Under the pieces are notes generated by a model. The model did no database searches and was not told where the DNA came from. It saw only the letters and a list, made by a program, of their open reading frames with translations. From Dyadobacter beijingensis DSM 21582 (GTDB lineage: Bacteria; Bacteroidota; Bacteroidia; Cytophagales; Spirosomataceae), in NCBI RefSeq assembly GCF_000382205.1, contig NZ_KB907786.1, forward strand, positions 620,001-684,000: a DNA stretch of 64,000 nucleotides. The letters run 5' to 3'. Shown piece after piece: positions 36,179 to 45,076 of this stretch. The position numbers were made by a program, and so were the translations under genes. Each line of letters starts with the position of its first letter. Positions within the stretch are counted from its first letter, which is position 1.

Positions 36179-37546
36179 TCAAACGTGGTGCAAACGGACC
36201 TGAAATTCGCTCCCGACACCTATTTCGCTGGTCACCGAAATGGTGCCTTGGTGCAGCTCCACGATCCGCTGGCAAATGGAAAGCCCGATCCCGAACCCCG
36301 GCAGCTCGGTCGCATTGGACGATCGGAAAAAGGGGTTGAAAATATGCGGCAAATCTTCCTCGCTGATCCCAATGCCGCGGTCGCGGACTTTGACAATGCA
36401 CGATTTGTCGTCGGACGAGATCAGGATTTGTGCGCCGTGGTCGGCGGAGTATTTGCAGGCATTGTCGAGCAGGTTGGTAAAGACCCTTTTCAGCAATTCC
36501 TCATTGCCTTCGATCACCGTCTGGTTCTCGTTTTCGGGGATCGTTTCGTAGTCGATCACAATGGTGTAATCGGGGTGCGCGGACAGCAGCTCTTCCTTCG
36601 CCACGAATGCGAGGTCTTCGATGTGTATCTGCGTCATTTTGATATTGCCCATGCTCTCATACGAGCGCGCGAGGAAAAGCAGGTTGTTGGTAATGCTGAT
36701 CAGCCGCTCGGTGTCGGAGAAAAGATTGGCAAATACCTCTTCGATTTCGGGGTTGTTTTTATTGAACCGCTGCCCCAGCTGGATCTCCGATTTCAATGCT
36801 GCCAGCGGCGTACGCAGCTCGTGGGAGGCATGGGACACGAAGCTTTTTTGCTGTTCGAACGCCTTGTTGAGACGGTATAGCACCGTATTGAAATTGATGG
36901 CCAGCTGGGCGATTTCATCCTTCCGGTTACCCTCGTCGAGTTTTTGGGACAAATTCTGCGCCGTAATGAGCGACACCTGCGCATTAATGCGGCTAATGGG
37001 CTTCAATGCATTGCCGGCGAAGTAAATCCCCAGCCCGACGGTGAGCGCAATCCCGGCCAGCAGTCCCCAGCCGAGCGTGCTGCGCAGGTTTTGCAGCTTG
37101 CTATGCCCGAATGTGTCATAAGCCGATGCCAACACTACCAGCGGGTCGTCGCCCTCCTGGTACAGCAGCCCGATCACCTCGTTTTCTCCCTGGTGGAACT
37201 CCATGTATTCGTTCACCCGGACTTCGTTCAGTAGTGTCGTATGGTAGGTCAGCAGCTTGTCATCCACGCTGGAATAGATGAGCTCGTTTTTTGAATCGAA
37301 AATGAGCACCTTTTCGTCGAGCATTTCCGAAAGCGTATTCTGATCGATGGCTTTGAGCAGGTCCTTGTCGATCCCTTTCACTTTCACGAGCAGGCGGCAG
37401 GTTGTGCGTGCGCGGCTGCGCAGGCGGTCGTAAAATTCCTCCTGCCGGTAATGCTCCGACACGCTGTAAATGGCAATGGAAAACACCAGCAGCACCCCCG
37501 CCACCAGGAGCGTGAATTGGAGGGCGATACGGTCTTTGATCTTCAT
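36179..37546 (-). CDS. Sensor histidine kinase (system 2, efflux-linked)
   Basis: 455 residues: transmembrane helix at about 9-28, periplasmic sensor of about 125 residues, second helix near 158-178, HAMP, HisKA with H242 in ASHELRTPLA, and HATPase (LLDNACKYSAD, DRGIGI, GFGIGLSI). It is colinear with the kinase at 12333-13703 along its whole length, including the start (IALQFTLLV / LTLLFTLLV). It lies six bases after its regulator and just upstream of the metal-efflux genes, so periplasmic metal is the probable signal. Confidence 0.92.
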   Translation of the reverse strand: MKIKDRIALQFTLLVAGVLLVFSIAIYSVSEHYRQEEFYDRLRSRARTTCRLLVKVKGIDKDLLKAIDQNTLSEMLDEKVLIFDSKNELIYSSVDDKLLTYHTTLLNEVRVNEYMEFHQGENEVIGLLYQEGDDPLVVLASAYDTFGHSKLQNLRSTLGWGLLAGIALTVGLGIYFAGNALKPISRINAQVSLITAQNLSQKLDEGNRKDEIAQLAINFNTVLYRLNKAFEQQKSFVSHASHELRTPLAALKSEIQLGQRFNKNNPEIEEVFANLFSDTERLISITNNLLFLARSYESMGNIKMTQIHIEDLAFVAKEELLSAHPDYTIVIDYETIPENENQTVIEGNEELLKRVFTNLLDNACKYSADHGAQILISSDDKSCIVKVRDRGIGISEEDLPHIFNPFFRSSNATELPGFGIGLSICQRIVELHQGTISVTSEIGVGSEFQVRLHHV

Positions 37547-37552
37547 AGGAGG

Positions 37553-38239
37553 CTATTCTTCTTTCATAATGTAACCCATCCCGGGGCGGGTGTGGATCAG
37601 CTTGGTGGGAAAGTCCTTATCGACTTTTTTGCGTAAATAATTGATATACACCTCTACCACATTGGTGCCGGGGTCAAAATTGAGGTGCCACACGTGCTCG
37701 GCCAGGTCCATCTTCGACACGACGCGCCCGCGGTGCAGCAGGAAGTATTCGAGCAGGGCAAACTCCTTCGCCGTGAGGTCGATCACATTACCGCCACGTT
37801 TCACCTGTTTGGTGCCAAGGTTCATTTCCAGGTCGGCAATGCGCAGGATTTTGTCCGAAATTTCGGGGTTTAATAATTCCGAAACCCGTAATGCGGCATT
37901 AATGCGTGCTAATAACTCCCTGAAATCGAACGGCTTGACAATGTAATCGTCGGCGCCGCTATTGAGCCCCTCTACCTTATCCTCGATCTCGCCGAATGCC
38001 GTGAGCATGATAATGGGCAGCGACGGCTTATAAATCCTGATCTGCTGGCAAACGTCGTAGCCCTTCATGCCCGGCAGGTTCACGTCCAGCAGCACGAGAT
38101 CGAATTTCTTTTCCAACGCGATCTGCTTGCCCGTAATGCCGTCATAGGCAATTTCGGCCTCGAAATTCTCGGCGACCAACCCACGGAAAATGTTCTGGGC
38201 GATCCTGCGGTCGTCCTCTACGATCAGGATTTTTTTCAT
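37553..38239 (-). CDS. OmpR-family response regulator (system 2, efflux-linked)
   Basis: 228 residues: receiver with D52 (LVLLDVNLPGMKG) and Lys in IVKPF, then an OmpR winged helix ending TKLIHTRPGMGYIMKEE. It belongs to the CusR/CopR-like branch and is very similar to the regulator at 11659-12336. With the kinase just downstream it probably controls the TolC-CzcB-CzcA genes through the phased repeats at 36125-36153. A self-regulatory site before its own start is not evident. Confidence 0.92.
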   Translation of the reverse strand: MKKILIVEDDRRIAQNIFRGLVAENFEAEIAYDGITGKQIALEKKFDLVLLDVNLPGMKGYDVCQQIRIYKPSLPIIMLTAFGEIEDKVEGLNSGADDYIVKPFDFRELLARINAALRVSELLNPEISDKILRIADLEMNLGTKQVKRGGNVIDLTAKEFALLEYFLLHRGRVVSKMDLAEHVWHLNFDPGTNVVEVYINYLRKKVDKDFPTKLIHTRPGMGYIMKEE

Positions 38240-38326
38240 GTGTATGCTAAAAAGCGTCGGATCAAGTTACAAAAGTGCGGATACTTGCCAAAATCGGCCG
38301 ACAGATAATCCACCCGGCAAAGTAAG

Positions 38327-39364
38327 TCAGGAAATGGCTTTCTGCACAATTTCCTTCACTTCGGGTTCTGCGGGCGTCTGGAACACGATGCCCTGTTCGA
38401 GCGAATGGATGATGGCCTTGTTGCTGTGCGCGAAGTAACATGTGTCGATGCCCATGTCCTGAATGTTTTTAAGCAAAAGCGTCGTAAGCGGCTTCGCGCG
38501 CCGGCGCGTCTGGCGCATGTACACGGCCCGGATGCTTTGCGGGAACGTCCGGCAGATTTCCTCGTAGATTTCGGGGTCCTTCTGCGAATCGTCGCCGAGT
38601 AATATAAACTGCAATTCGGGATAGAAATTGATGATATTGTGGATTTTCCGCAACTTATGCTCATGCGAACCGCTGCCCGTCATCACGAAATCGTCCAGCC
38701 CCGACTTGATTTTTTTGAGTTTCAAAACGGCCTTCGGCAGCCCGTTCAGCTCGGCGAAACGGACGATCATATCATACAAATTCCACTCGCTGCTCGATAC
38801 GTAAAAGAAAATGTTGCTGTCCTTGTGCGGGTGCGTGCGGCTCGCGAACGATAGCAGCTGGTAATGCCTCACCACGTCGTCGAAAGGCTTGCGCGCCTGC
38901 ACGTTTTTGGATAACAATACAAATAACTTCCTGAAAGAACGGCGGCTATGCGAGATGAGAAAAGTATCGTCGATGTCGGAAATGATCCCATACGAACTTT
39001 TGTAAGGCAGGAAAAATTCTTCCGAGCTTTCGGCGTGGTACTTTTTGCCGTTAAGCTCGTCGTCTAATGTTACCCGGTAGGTGTGCCATCCGCTGGGCAT
39101 TTCTTCGTTGAGCGGAACCTGGAAACGGAAGTAACCGTCGGCTTCGGCGGTCGTTTCGAAGGTGTTTTCACCCACGTGCAGGGTAATTTTTAAAAAGGGA
39201 ATGGTTTTAATGGAGAACAGCTCGATAATGGTCTTCGCGTACCGGAAACCCCGCCTGGTATATTTCCGGTCACCCGAGGGGTATTTTTTCACCACATGGC
39301 CAAACACGACAAGTTCTCTTTTGTTGGCGTAGCCACGGTATAGTTTTAAGTCACAACGTTTCAT
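38327..39364 (-). CDS. App1-like phosphatidate phosphatase (DUF2183)
   Basis: 345 residues, cytosolic. A beta-rich N-terminal part (about 1-120) precedes a HAD-type phosphatase domain with motif I DIDDT at 130-134 in GIISDIDDTFLISHS and a later acidic motif LLGDDSQKDPEIYEE. Yeast App1, the family model, removes phosphate from phosphatidic acid. It is transcribed divergently from a diacylglycerol kinase gene, which makes phosphatidic acid, with only 45 bases between starts. That pairing supports a role in lipid turnover. Confidence 0.82.
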   Translation of the reverse strand: MKRCDLKLYRGYANKRELVVFGHVVKKYPSGDRKYTRRGFRYAKTIIELFSIKTIPFLKITLHVGENTFETTAEADGYFRFQVPLNEEMPSGWHTYRVTLDDELNGKKYHAESSEEFFLPYKSSYGIISDIDDTFLISHSRRSFRKLFVLLSKNVQARKPFDDVVRHYQLLSFASRTHPHKDSNIFFYVSSSEWNLYDMIVRFAELNGLPKAVLKLKKIKSGLDDFVMTGSGSHEHKLRKIHNIINFYPELQFILLGDDSQKDPEIYEEICRTFPQSIRAVYMRQTRRRAKPLTTLLLKNIQDMGIDTCYFAHSNKAIIHSLEQGIVFQTPAEPEVKEIVQKAIS

Positions 39365-39409
39365 AACTATCTTTATCCTCTACGACTTCGAGTCCCTAAT
39401 TTATTGAAT

Positions 39410-40306
39410 ATGTCTTCACAACCGAAAGTTTTGCTGGTCGTAAATCCCATTTCAGGGGACGTGAACAAGGATGTAATTTTTGAAAAGGTCATTGAAAAAT
39501 CGGAGACGGAGGGCTGCGACCTGCGCATTTACTCCACCACCGGCGACGACGATCAGCAGACCATCCGGGAAATGGTTGAAAATATCAGGCCCGAGCGCGT
39601 GCTGGTGGCCGGCGGTGACGGAACCATTTCGATGGTCGCCCAGGCGATGCACGGTACCGACAGCATTTTATGCATTATCCCGGCCGGCTCGGCGAATGGC
39701 CTTTCCGTCGATTTCGGGCTTTCGGGTTCCATCGATCAGGCTTTGGAAGTGGCATTCGAAGGCGAAGTTTCGGCGATCGACGCGGTGTCTATCAATGGGG
39801 AGATCAGCCTGCACCTGGCGGATATCGGGCTGAATGCATTGCTGGTCAAAAACTACGAGGACAGCGATACGCGCGGCAAGCTCGGCTATGCCCGCGAAAT
39901 GCTCCGTACGCTGAGCGAGCATGAAAATTTCGACGTAAAGATTACTGCCGGGGACGAAGTACTGGAAACCGAGGCATTGATCGTCATCATCGCCAATGCC
40001 AAAAAGTACGGTACGGGCGTGAGCATTAACCCGATCGGCGACATGTGCGACGGTTTTTTCGAACTGGTCATTGCCAAGAAGCTGGATTTCATCGAAACAG
40101 CCAAGATCCTCGCCGGCAGCACCGATTTCAATCCCGAAATCATGAAAGTAATCTCCGTGGAACATGCGAAGATCGAATGCGTGGAAAAATCCGCACATTT
40201 TCAGATTGACGGCGAATATAAGGGGCTGGTAACGGAGCTGGAAGCGGTGATATTGCCGGGCTACGTTCGCATTGCCATTCCGGTAGGGCTGCGGGATGAG
40301 GAGTAG
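39410..40306 (+). CDS. Diacylglycerol kinase / YegS-like lipid kinase
   Basis: 298 residues from ATG 39410 (a TTG two codons earlier is less likely). The catalytic N-terminal domain has NPISGD at 12-17 and the nucleotide loop VAGGDGTISM with GGDGT at 68-72; the C-terminal beta-sandwich ends VILPGYVRIAIPVG. These kinases phosphorylate diacylglycerol or related lipids with ATP. The exact lipid cannot be predicted. It is divergent from the App1-like phosphatase. Confidence 0.88.
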   Translation: MSSQPKVLLVVNPISGDVNKDVIFEKVIEKSETEGCDLRIYSTTGDDDQQTIREMVENIRPERVLVAGGDGTISMVAQAMHGTDSILCIIPAGSANGLSVDFGLSGSIDQALEVAFEGEVSAIDAVSINGEISLHLADIGLNALLVKNYEDSDTRGKLGYAREMLRTLSEHENFDVKITAGDEVLETEALIVIIANAKKYGTGVSINPIGDMCDGFFELVIAKKLDFIETAKILAGSTDFNPEIMKVISVEHAKIECVEKSAHFQIDGEYKGLVTELEAVILPGYVRIAIPVGLRDEE

Positions 40307-40317
40307 GGGGGCGGTTG

Positions 40318-40352
40318 TTGACCGCCGACGGCCGACAGCGGTCGGTGGTCAA
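40318..40352. repeat. GC-rich intergenic hairpin, REP-like
   Basis: TTGACCGCCGAC (40318-40329) pairs with 40341-40352 over 12 bp with one G-U pair and an 11-base loop that itself repeats GCCGAC. There is no T tail, so it is not a good terminator. It lies between the lipid kinase and the hydrolase. Confidence 0.6.
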
Positions 40353-40416
40353 AATCCTCTGTCGTCAACAGTATCCAACGGAACTCCTGCGCTTTTCTCA
40401 CCAAACTGCAATCTCT

Positions 40417-41568
40417 ATGAAAATCGCATATACCATTCTTTTTGGCCTCCTGGGCCTGGCGTCGGTCGCGCAGGCGCAGCAGCCCGAACTTTGCCAGGGT
40501 GCTTATTTTACCGAAGAGCAGGGCCGGGTGTTCCTAACTAAACACGTCCCCGTTTCCAAAGTGGAATGGGAAGCCCGCGCGGCGCAAATCCGCCAGCAGA
40601 TCCGCGACGGGATGGATTTGCAGACATTGCCCGAAAAGCCGATGTCCCAGCCGATCATCCATTCCAAAAAGGAAATGGATGGCTATTCCATCGAGAATGT
40701 GGCTTTCGAGAGTATGCCGGGTATTTATGTGACGGGAAATTTGTACAAGCCTCTGAAAAAACAGAAGTCCTATGCCGCTATCCTCGCACCGCACGGGCAT
40801 GGCGAGAACCCGCACGGGCGGTTCCGGGAGCAGACGCAGAAGCGCTGCGCGACGCTCGCACGCATGGGCGCGATCGTATTTGTTTGGGATATGGTAGGGC
40901 AGGGTGATGCCAAACAATGCGAGCACAAAATGGCGAAAGCATTGAAGTTGCAGACGATCAACAGCATTCGTTCGCTCGACTTCCTGCTGACGATACCAGG
41001 CGTCGATCCGAACCGCGTCGCCTGTACGGGTGAATCGGGTGGCGGCACGCAGACATTCCTGCTCGCTGCATTGGATAACCGCGTAAAAGTGTCGGTGCCG
41101 GTGGTGATGGTATCGGCCTATTTCTTCGGCGGCTGCGTGTGCGAAAGCGGCCTGCCTATTCACAAAAAAGGCGATTACCAAACCAATAACGTGGAAATAG
41201 CCGCCCTGGCCGCTCCTCGCCCGATGATCATGATCTCCGACGGCGGCGACTGGACCAAGAACACGCCCGACGTGGAATACCCGTTCATGCAAAAGATTTA
41301 TGCATTGTATAACAAGAAGGATAATCTCGAAGCGGTGCATCTGGCCAACGAAAAGCACGATTACGGCCCTTCAAAGCGGAAGGCAATGTATGCATTCATG
41401 GCGAAACACCTGAAACTGGACCTGAAAGCGGTGACCAGCAACGACGGGCAAATTGACGAGGAACCGGCCAAGGTGTTGGAACAAAAGGACCTGGCGGTTT
41501 TCGACAATGCGCACCCACGTCCCTCGAATGCGGTAATGGGCGACGACGCGGTGCTTAAACTTTTATAG
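40417..41568 (+). CDS. Secreted alpha/beta hydrolase (esterase-like)
   Basis: 383 residues from ATG 40417, which begins a signal peptide (MKIAYTILFGLLGLASVAQA). The alpha/beta-hydrolase core has an oxyanion region APHGHGENPHGRF, nucleophile S207 in TGESGGGTQ, acid D275 or D278 (ISDGGDW) and H314 (NEKHDYG). Relatives include acetyl-xylan-esterase-like and dienelactone-hydrolase-like enzymes of polysaccharide degraders; the substrate here is unknown. It is eight bases upstream of a gluconate-type permease gene, so it may release a sugar acid or ester that the permease imports. Confidence 0.75.
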   Translation: MKIAYTILFGLLGLASVAQAQQPELCQGAYFTEEQGRVFLTKHVPVSKVEWEARAAQIRQQIRDGMDLQTLPEKPMSQPIIHSKKEMDGYSIENVAFESMPGIYVTGNLYKPLKKQKSYAAILAPHGHGENPHGRFREQTQKRCATLARMGAIVFVWDMVGQGDAKQCEHKMAKALKLQTINSIRSLDFLLTIPGVDPNRVACTGESGGGTQTFLLAALDNRVKVSVPVVMVSAYFFGGCVCESGLPIHKKGDYQTNNVEIAALAAPRPMIMISDGGDWTKNTPDVEYPFMQKIYALYNKKDNLEAVHLANEKHDYGPSKRKAMYAFMAKHLKLDLKAVTSNDGQIDEEPAKVLEQKDLAVFDNAHPRPSNAVMGDDAVLKLL

Positions 41569-41575
41569 TGCGCCC

Positions 41576-42910
41576 ATGATATTCGTCATCGTACTGGCGG
41601 CCATTGCCTTTATCGTACTCAGTTCAACAGTTTTCAAAATGCACCCGCTTGTCGGCCTGCTGCTGGCGGCGCTATTTGTAGGTGTCTTTGCCGGCTTACC
41701 GATCGATAAGCTGGCGGAAACCATCGGAAAGGGTTTCGGTGAGCTGATGTCCAAAATCGGCCTGATGGTAATTCTCGGCTGCGTCATCGGCGCCATTCTC
41801 GACAAATCCGGCGCTGCGATCAAGGTGGCGGATGTCATTCTTAACCTGTTCGGCGAAAAGCGGCCCGCATTTGCCATGTCGGTGATCGGTGGCATTGTCG
41901 GCATCCCGGTTTTCTGCGATTCCGGGTTTATTATTTTGCATAAACTCAACCAGATCGTCGCGAAACGCACCGGTAAACCATTGGCTACTATCGCATTGTC
42001 GCTATCCGGCGGCCTTTTTGCCACGCATACGCTTGTGCCGCCCACGCCAGGACCACTATCTGCGGCCGGGAACCTCGGCATTCCCGACTCCATCGGGCTG
42101 GTAATCCTCATCGGCCTCGTTGTCTCGATTCCCAGCCTGTTCCTTTCGACCTGGTTTGCGGGCAAATATGCAAATAATGTGAAGCTCGTTGATGATGCTG
42201 CTGTGGAAGAGCCGGTGATGATCGATGAAAAGCTGCTGCCGCCTGCATGGAAGGCATTCATGCCCATTGTTTTGCCGATTCTGCTCATTACCCTCGCTTC
42301 ATTTGCCAAAATCCTGCATTTTCCTGAGGAGCTCACGCGCTGGCTGAATTTCCTCGGCAGCCCGCTGGTATCATTCCTGCTCGCGATCTTTTTCAGTTAT
42401 TCATTATTCCCGGAAAACGCTTCGCAGCGCATGATGGCTTGTTTCAAAAGCGGTATCGAGCATTGCGGCACCACGCTCGTGCTCGTAGGTGCGGGAGGGG
42501 CATTCGGCGCTATTTTAAAGGAAACCTCACTTAAAGAGATGGTCAGCGAATGGCTGCTGCACAATGAAATGTCGGGTGGCTACCTGCTCATTATCGCATT
42601 CCTGATCGCCATTTTCTTTAAAACAGCGCAGGGCTCGACGACGTCGGCGATGGTACTCACCACCAGCATCCTCGCCCCGCTGCTGGCATCCCTCGGTTTT
42701 GTAACGCCCGTTCAAATAACGCTGGTCGTCATGGCAGTAGGAAGCGGCGCAATGATCGTCTCACACACGAACGACGCCTGGTTCTGGGTCGTATCGCAAT
42801 TCACCGGCATTTCGGCCAGGGATACCTACCGCACGCACACCATCCTGACGGGCTTGCAGGGCGTAGTGAGTTTCGCGGCGACAATGGTGTTGTATTGGAT
42901 ATTGGGGTAG
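41576..42910 (+). CDS. GntP-family gluconate:H+ symporter
   Basis: 444 residues with about 12-14 transmembrane helices, the usual length for GntP/GntT. Family signatures include GGLFATHTLVPPTPGPLSAA and SGAMIVSHTNDAWFWVVS. These permeases bring gluconate or related hydroxy-acids (glycerate, fructuronate) into the cell with protons. There is no gluconate kinase nearby. The only visible partner is the secreted hydrolase just upstream. Confidence 0.88.
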   Translation: MIFVIVLAAIAFIVLSSTVFKMHPLVGLLLAALFVGVFAGLPIDKLAETIGKGFGELMSKIGLMVILGCVIGAILDKSGAAIKVADVILNLFGEKRPAFAMSVIGGIVGIPVFCDSGFIILHKLNQIVAKRTGKPLATIALSLSGGLFATHTLVPPTPGPLSAAGNLGIPDSIGLVILIGLVVSIPSLFLSTWFAGKYANNVKLVDDAAVEEPVMIDEKLLPPAWKAFMPIVLPILLITLASFAKILHFPEELTRWLNFLGSPLVSFLLAIFFSYSLFPENASQRMMACFKSGIEHCGTTLVLVGAGGAFGAILKETSLKEMVSEWLLHNEMSGGYLLIIAFLIAIFFKTAQGSTTSAMVLTTSILAPLLASLGFVTPVQITLVVMAVGSGAMIVSHTNDAWFWVVSQFTGISARDTYRTHTILTGLQGVVSFAATMVLYWILG

Positions 42911-42941
42911 GAGAAGTCAGGTTTACCGGACATTTTAAACG

Positions 42942-42969
42942 AAAAAAGGGTAGCCATCACGACTACCCT
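42942..42969 (-). terminator. Terminator of sucC
   Basis: A 7-bp stem (42947-42953 with 42963-42969) and a 9-base loop; on the minus strand it is followed by six Ts (42947 down to 42942). It lies 23 bases beyond the sucC stop and also separates the convergent permease gene. Confidence 0.7.
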
Positions 42970-42991
42970 CTCTCTTATAAGCTTTTGCTTC

Positions 42992-44215
42992 TTACAATCC
43001 CAGCTGGGCCAAAACTTCTGAAACTTTTGCAGCTGCTTCTTTGAATTCGATTGCTGAATATACTTTCAAACCGGATTCGTTAATGATGCGCGCGCCTTCT
43101 TCTGCATTGGTTCCTTGCAGACGAACGATGATTGGCACCGGAATTTCGCCGATCGCTTTGTAAGCTTCCACGACACCGGCAGCAACACGGTCGCAACGAA
43201 CGATACCGCCGAAGATGTTGATCAGGATCGCTTTTACGTTCGGGTCTTTGAGGATGATACGGAAACCCGCTTCTACCGTGCGTGCGTTCGCGCCACCGCC
43301 TACGTCGAGGAAGTTGGCAGGCTCACCGCCCGAAAGCTTGATCAAGTCCATGGTAGCCATCGCCAGACCGGCTCCGTTTACCATACAACCTACGTTTCCG
43401 TCCAGTTTCACGTAGTTCAGGTTGTTGGCGCCTGCTTCTACTTCCAAAGGATCTTCTTCGTTGGTGTCGCGCATTTCGGCCAGTTCCGGGTGACGGTACA
43501 ATGCATTGTCGTCCAGGTCAACCTTGGCATCTACGGCGAGGATTTTGTTGTCGGATGTTTTCAAAACCGGGTTGATCTCGAACATCGACGAGTCGCTTTC
43601 CGCGTAGGCTCTGTATAGTGCAGAGATGAATTTCACCATTTCCTTGAACGCATCACCTTCCAGGCCCAGGGCAAATGCCACTTTACGTGCCTGGAACGGC
43701 TGCAATCCAACTTTCGGATCGATCCATTCTTTGATGATTTTTTCAGGAGTATGTTCTGCCACTTCTTCGATGTCCATACCGCCTTCGGTGCTGGCCATGA
43801 TCACGTTGCAGTTTCTGCCGCGATCCAGCAGGATCGACAGGTAATATTCTTTCGGCTCGCTAGGGCCTGGGTAGTATACGTCTTCCGCAATCAGGACTTT
43901 GTTTACTCGCTTGCCTTCTGCACCGGTCTGGTGCGTTACCAATACTTTACCCAGGATATTATTGGAGATGGTCCTGACATCTTCAACGGATTTAGCCAAT
44001 GCCACACCGCGCTGCTCGCTGCCGACGATACGGCCTTTTCCGCGGCCACCTGCGTGGATCTGGGATTTTACAACATACCATTTGGTGCCTGTCTGCTGGC
44101 TCAGCTCACGTGCAACCTCTACCGCCTTATCCGGAGTGTCGGCTACGAGGCCTTCCTGAATACGCACACCGTATTTTTTAAGAACGCTTTTGCCTTGATA
44201 TTCGTGAATATTCAT
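42992..44215 (-). CDS. sucC: Succinyl-CoA synthetase (ADP/GDP-forming) beta subunit
   Basis: 407 residues with an ATP-grasp N-terminal domain ([28 protein letters not shown]) and a C-terminal CoA-ligase-like domain ([29 protein letters not shown]). With SucD it converts succinyl-CoA, phosphate and NDP to succinate, CoA and NTP in the TCA cycle. It is flanked by a terminator and a divergent gene, so it is monocistronic; sucD is not in this window, as is common in this phylum. Confidence 0.94.
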   Translation of the reverse strand: MNIHEYQGKSVLKKYGVRIQEGLVADTPDKAVEVARELSQQTGTKWYVVKSQIHAGGRGKGRIVGSEQRGVALAKSVEDVRTISNNILGKVLVTHQTGAEGKRVNKVLIAEDVYYPGPSEPKEYYLSILLDRGRNCNVIMASTEGGMDIEEVAEHTPEKIIKEWIDPKVGLQPFQARKVAFALGLEGDAFKEMVKFISALYRAYAESDSSMFEINPVLKTSDNKILAVDAKVDLDDNALYRHPELAEMRDTNEEDPLEVEAGANNLNYVKLDGNVGCMVNGAGLAMATMDLIKLSGGEPANFLDVGGGANARTVEAGFRIILKDPNVKAILINIFGGIVRCDRVAAGVVEAYKAIGEIPVPIIVRLQGTNAEEGARIINESGLKVYSAIEFKEAAAKVSEVLAQLGL

Positions 44216-44300
44216 GAGTATAAAAGTAAATTGGTATTTTCACGGCAAATTAAGGAATTAATCAAAACGGGCGTGTTTTCGGCGCAATTATCTTTTCATT

Positions 44301-44972
44301 ATGGAGCTACTTCGGGCGAGCGGGATCAGGCGTACTTACGGGTCATTGCAGGTTTTAAAAGGCATTGATCTCGAAGTAAAAAAGGGGGAAGTAGTAGCGA
44401 TCGTCGGACCATCCGGCGCGGGGAAAAGTACCTTCCTGCACATCCTCGGAACCCTCGACCGGCCGGAACATGGCGAGGTATTTATCGAAGGTATCAATGT
44501 ATTTACCCAGAAGGATAAGGAGCTCGCACGTTTCCGCAACGAAAAGATCGGCTTCATTTTTCAGTTCCATAACCTGCTAGCGGAATTCACGGCATTGGAA
44601 AACGTGTGTATGCCGGGATATATCAATGGGAATGTCAATGAAAAGGACATCCAGACCCGCGCGAAAGAGCTGCTGCAACTGCTGGGCCTTGGCTCCCGGA
44701 TGGACCATTTGCCATCCCAGCTTTCCGGCGGCGAACAGCAACGTGTAGCCGTAGCCCGTGCCCTGGTGAACCGGCCGGCCATCGTATTAGCTGACGAACC
44801 GAGCGGCAATTTGGATTCGCATAACGCATTGGATTTGCATCAGTTGTTCTTCAAACTGCGGGACGAAACCGGGCAAACGTTCATTATTGTGACGCACAAT
44901 GAAGAGCTGGCCGAAATGGCGGATCGCAGGCTGGTTATGCAGGACGGTTTAATGGTCCAGCATTTGGCATGA
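44301..44972 (+). CDS. lolD: ABC transporter ATPase, LolD-like
   Basis: 223 residues: Walker A GPSGAGKS at 36-43, signature [10 protein letters not shown], Walker [10 protein letters not shown] and H-loop VTHN. It belongs to the MacB/LolD/FtsE branch and includes the short linker typical of LolD. LolCDE moves lipoproteins out of the inner membrane. The permease subunits are not adjacent, so the name rests on sequence resemblance; a MacB-like role is possible. Confidence 0.8.
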   Translation: MELLRASGIRRTYGSLQVLKGIDLEVKKGEVVAIVGPSGAGKSTFLHILGTLDRPEHGEVFIEGINVFTQKDKELARFRNEKIGFIFQFHNLLAEFTALENVCMPGYINGNVNEKDIQTRAKELLQLLGLGSRMDHLPSQLSGGEQQRVAVARALVNRPAIVLADEPSGNLDSHNALDLHQLFFKLRDETGQTFIIVTHNEELAEMADRRLVMQDGLMVQHLA

Positions 44973-45014
44973 TATTATTCCCGTCAACAGATAATTCAAA
45001 ATAATTACCCAACA

Positions 45015-45050
45015 AAAAACCGGCTGCCAGTTTCCTGACAGCCGGTTTTT
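45015..45050. terminator. Bidirectional terminator between lolD and groL
   Basis: A 16-bp stem with one mismatch (45015-45030 with 45035-45050) and a 4-base loop. Five As start the left arm and five Ts end the right arm, so it can end transcription from both convergent genes. Confidence 0.88.
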
Positions 45051-45076
45051 ATATGTTCCGAAAAAACGGAGGCTGA

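Noticed and set aside
38262..38278. Sigma-54-like TGGCA...GC before the system-2 regulator (minus strand)
   Set aside because: The doublets are 9 bases apart, one too few.
44235..44250. Sigma-54-like element before lolD
   Set aside because: GG/GC spacing is right, but few other consensus bases match in a short AT-rich gap; chance is likely.
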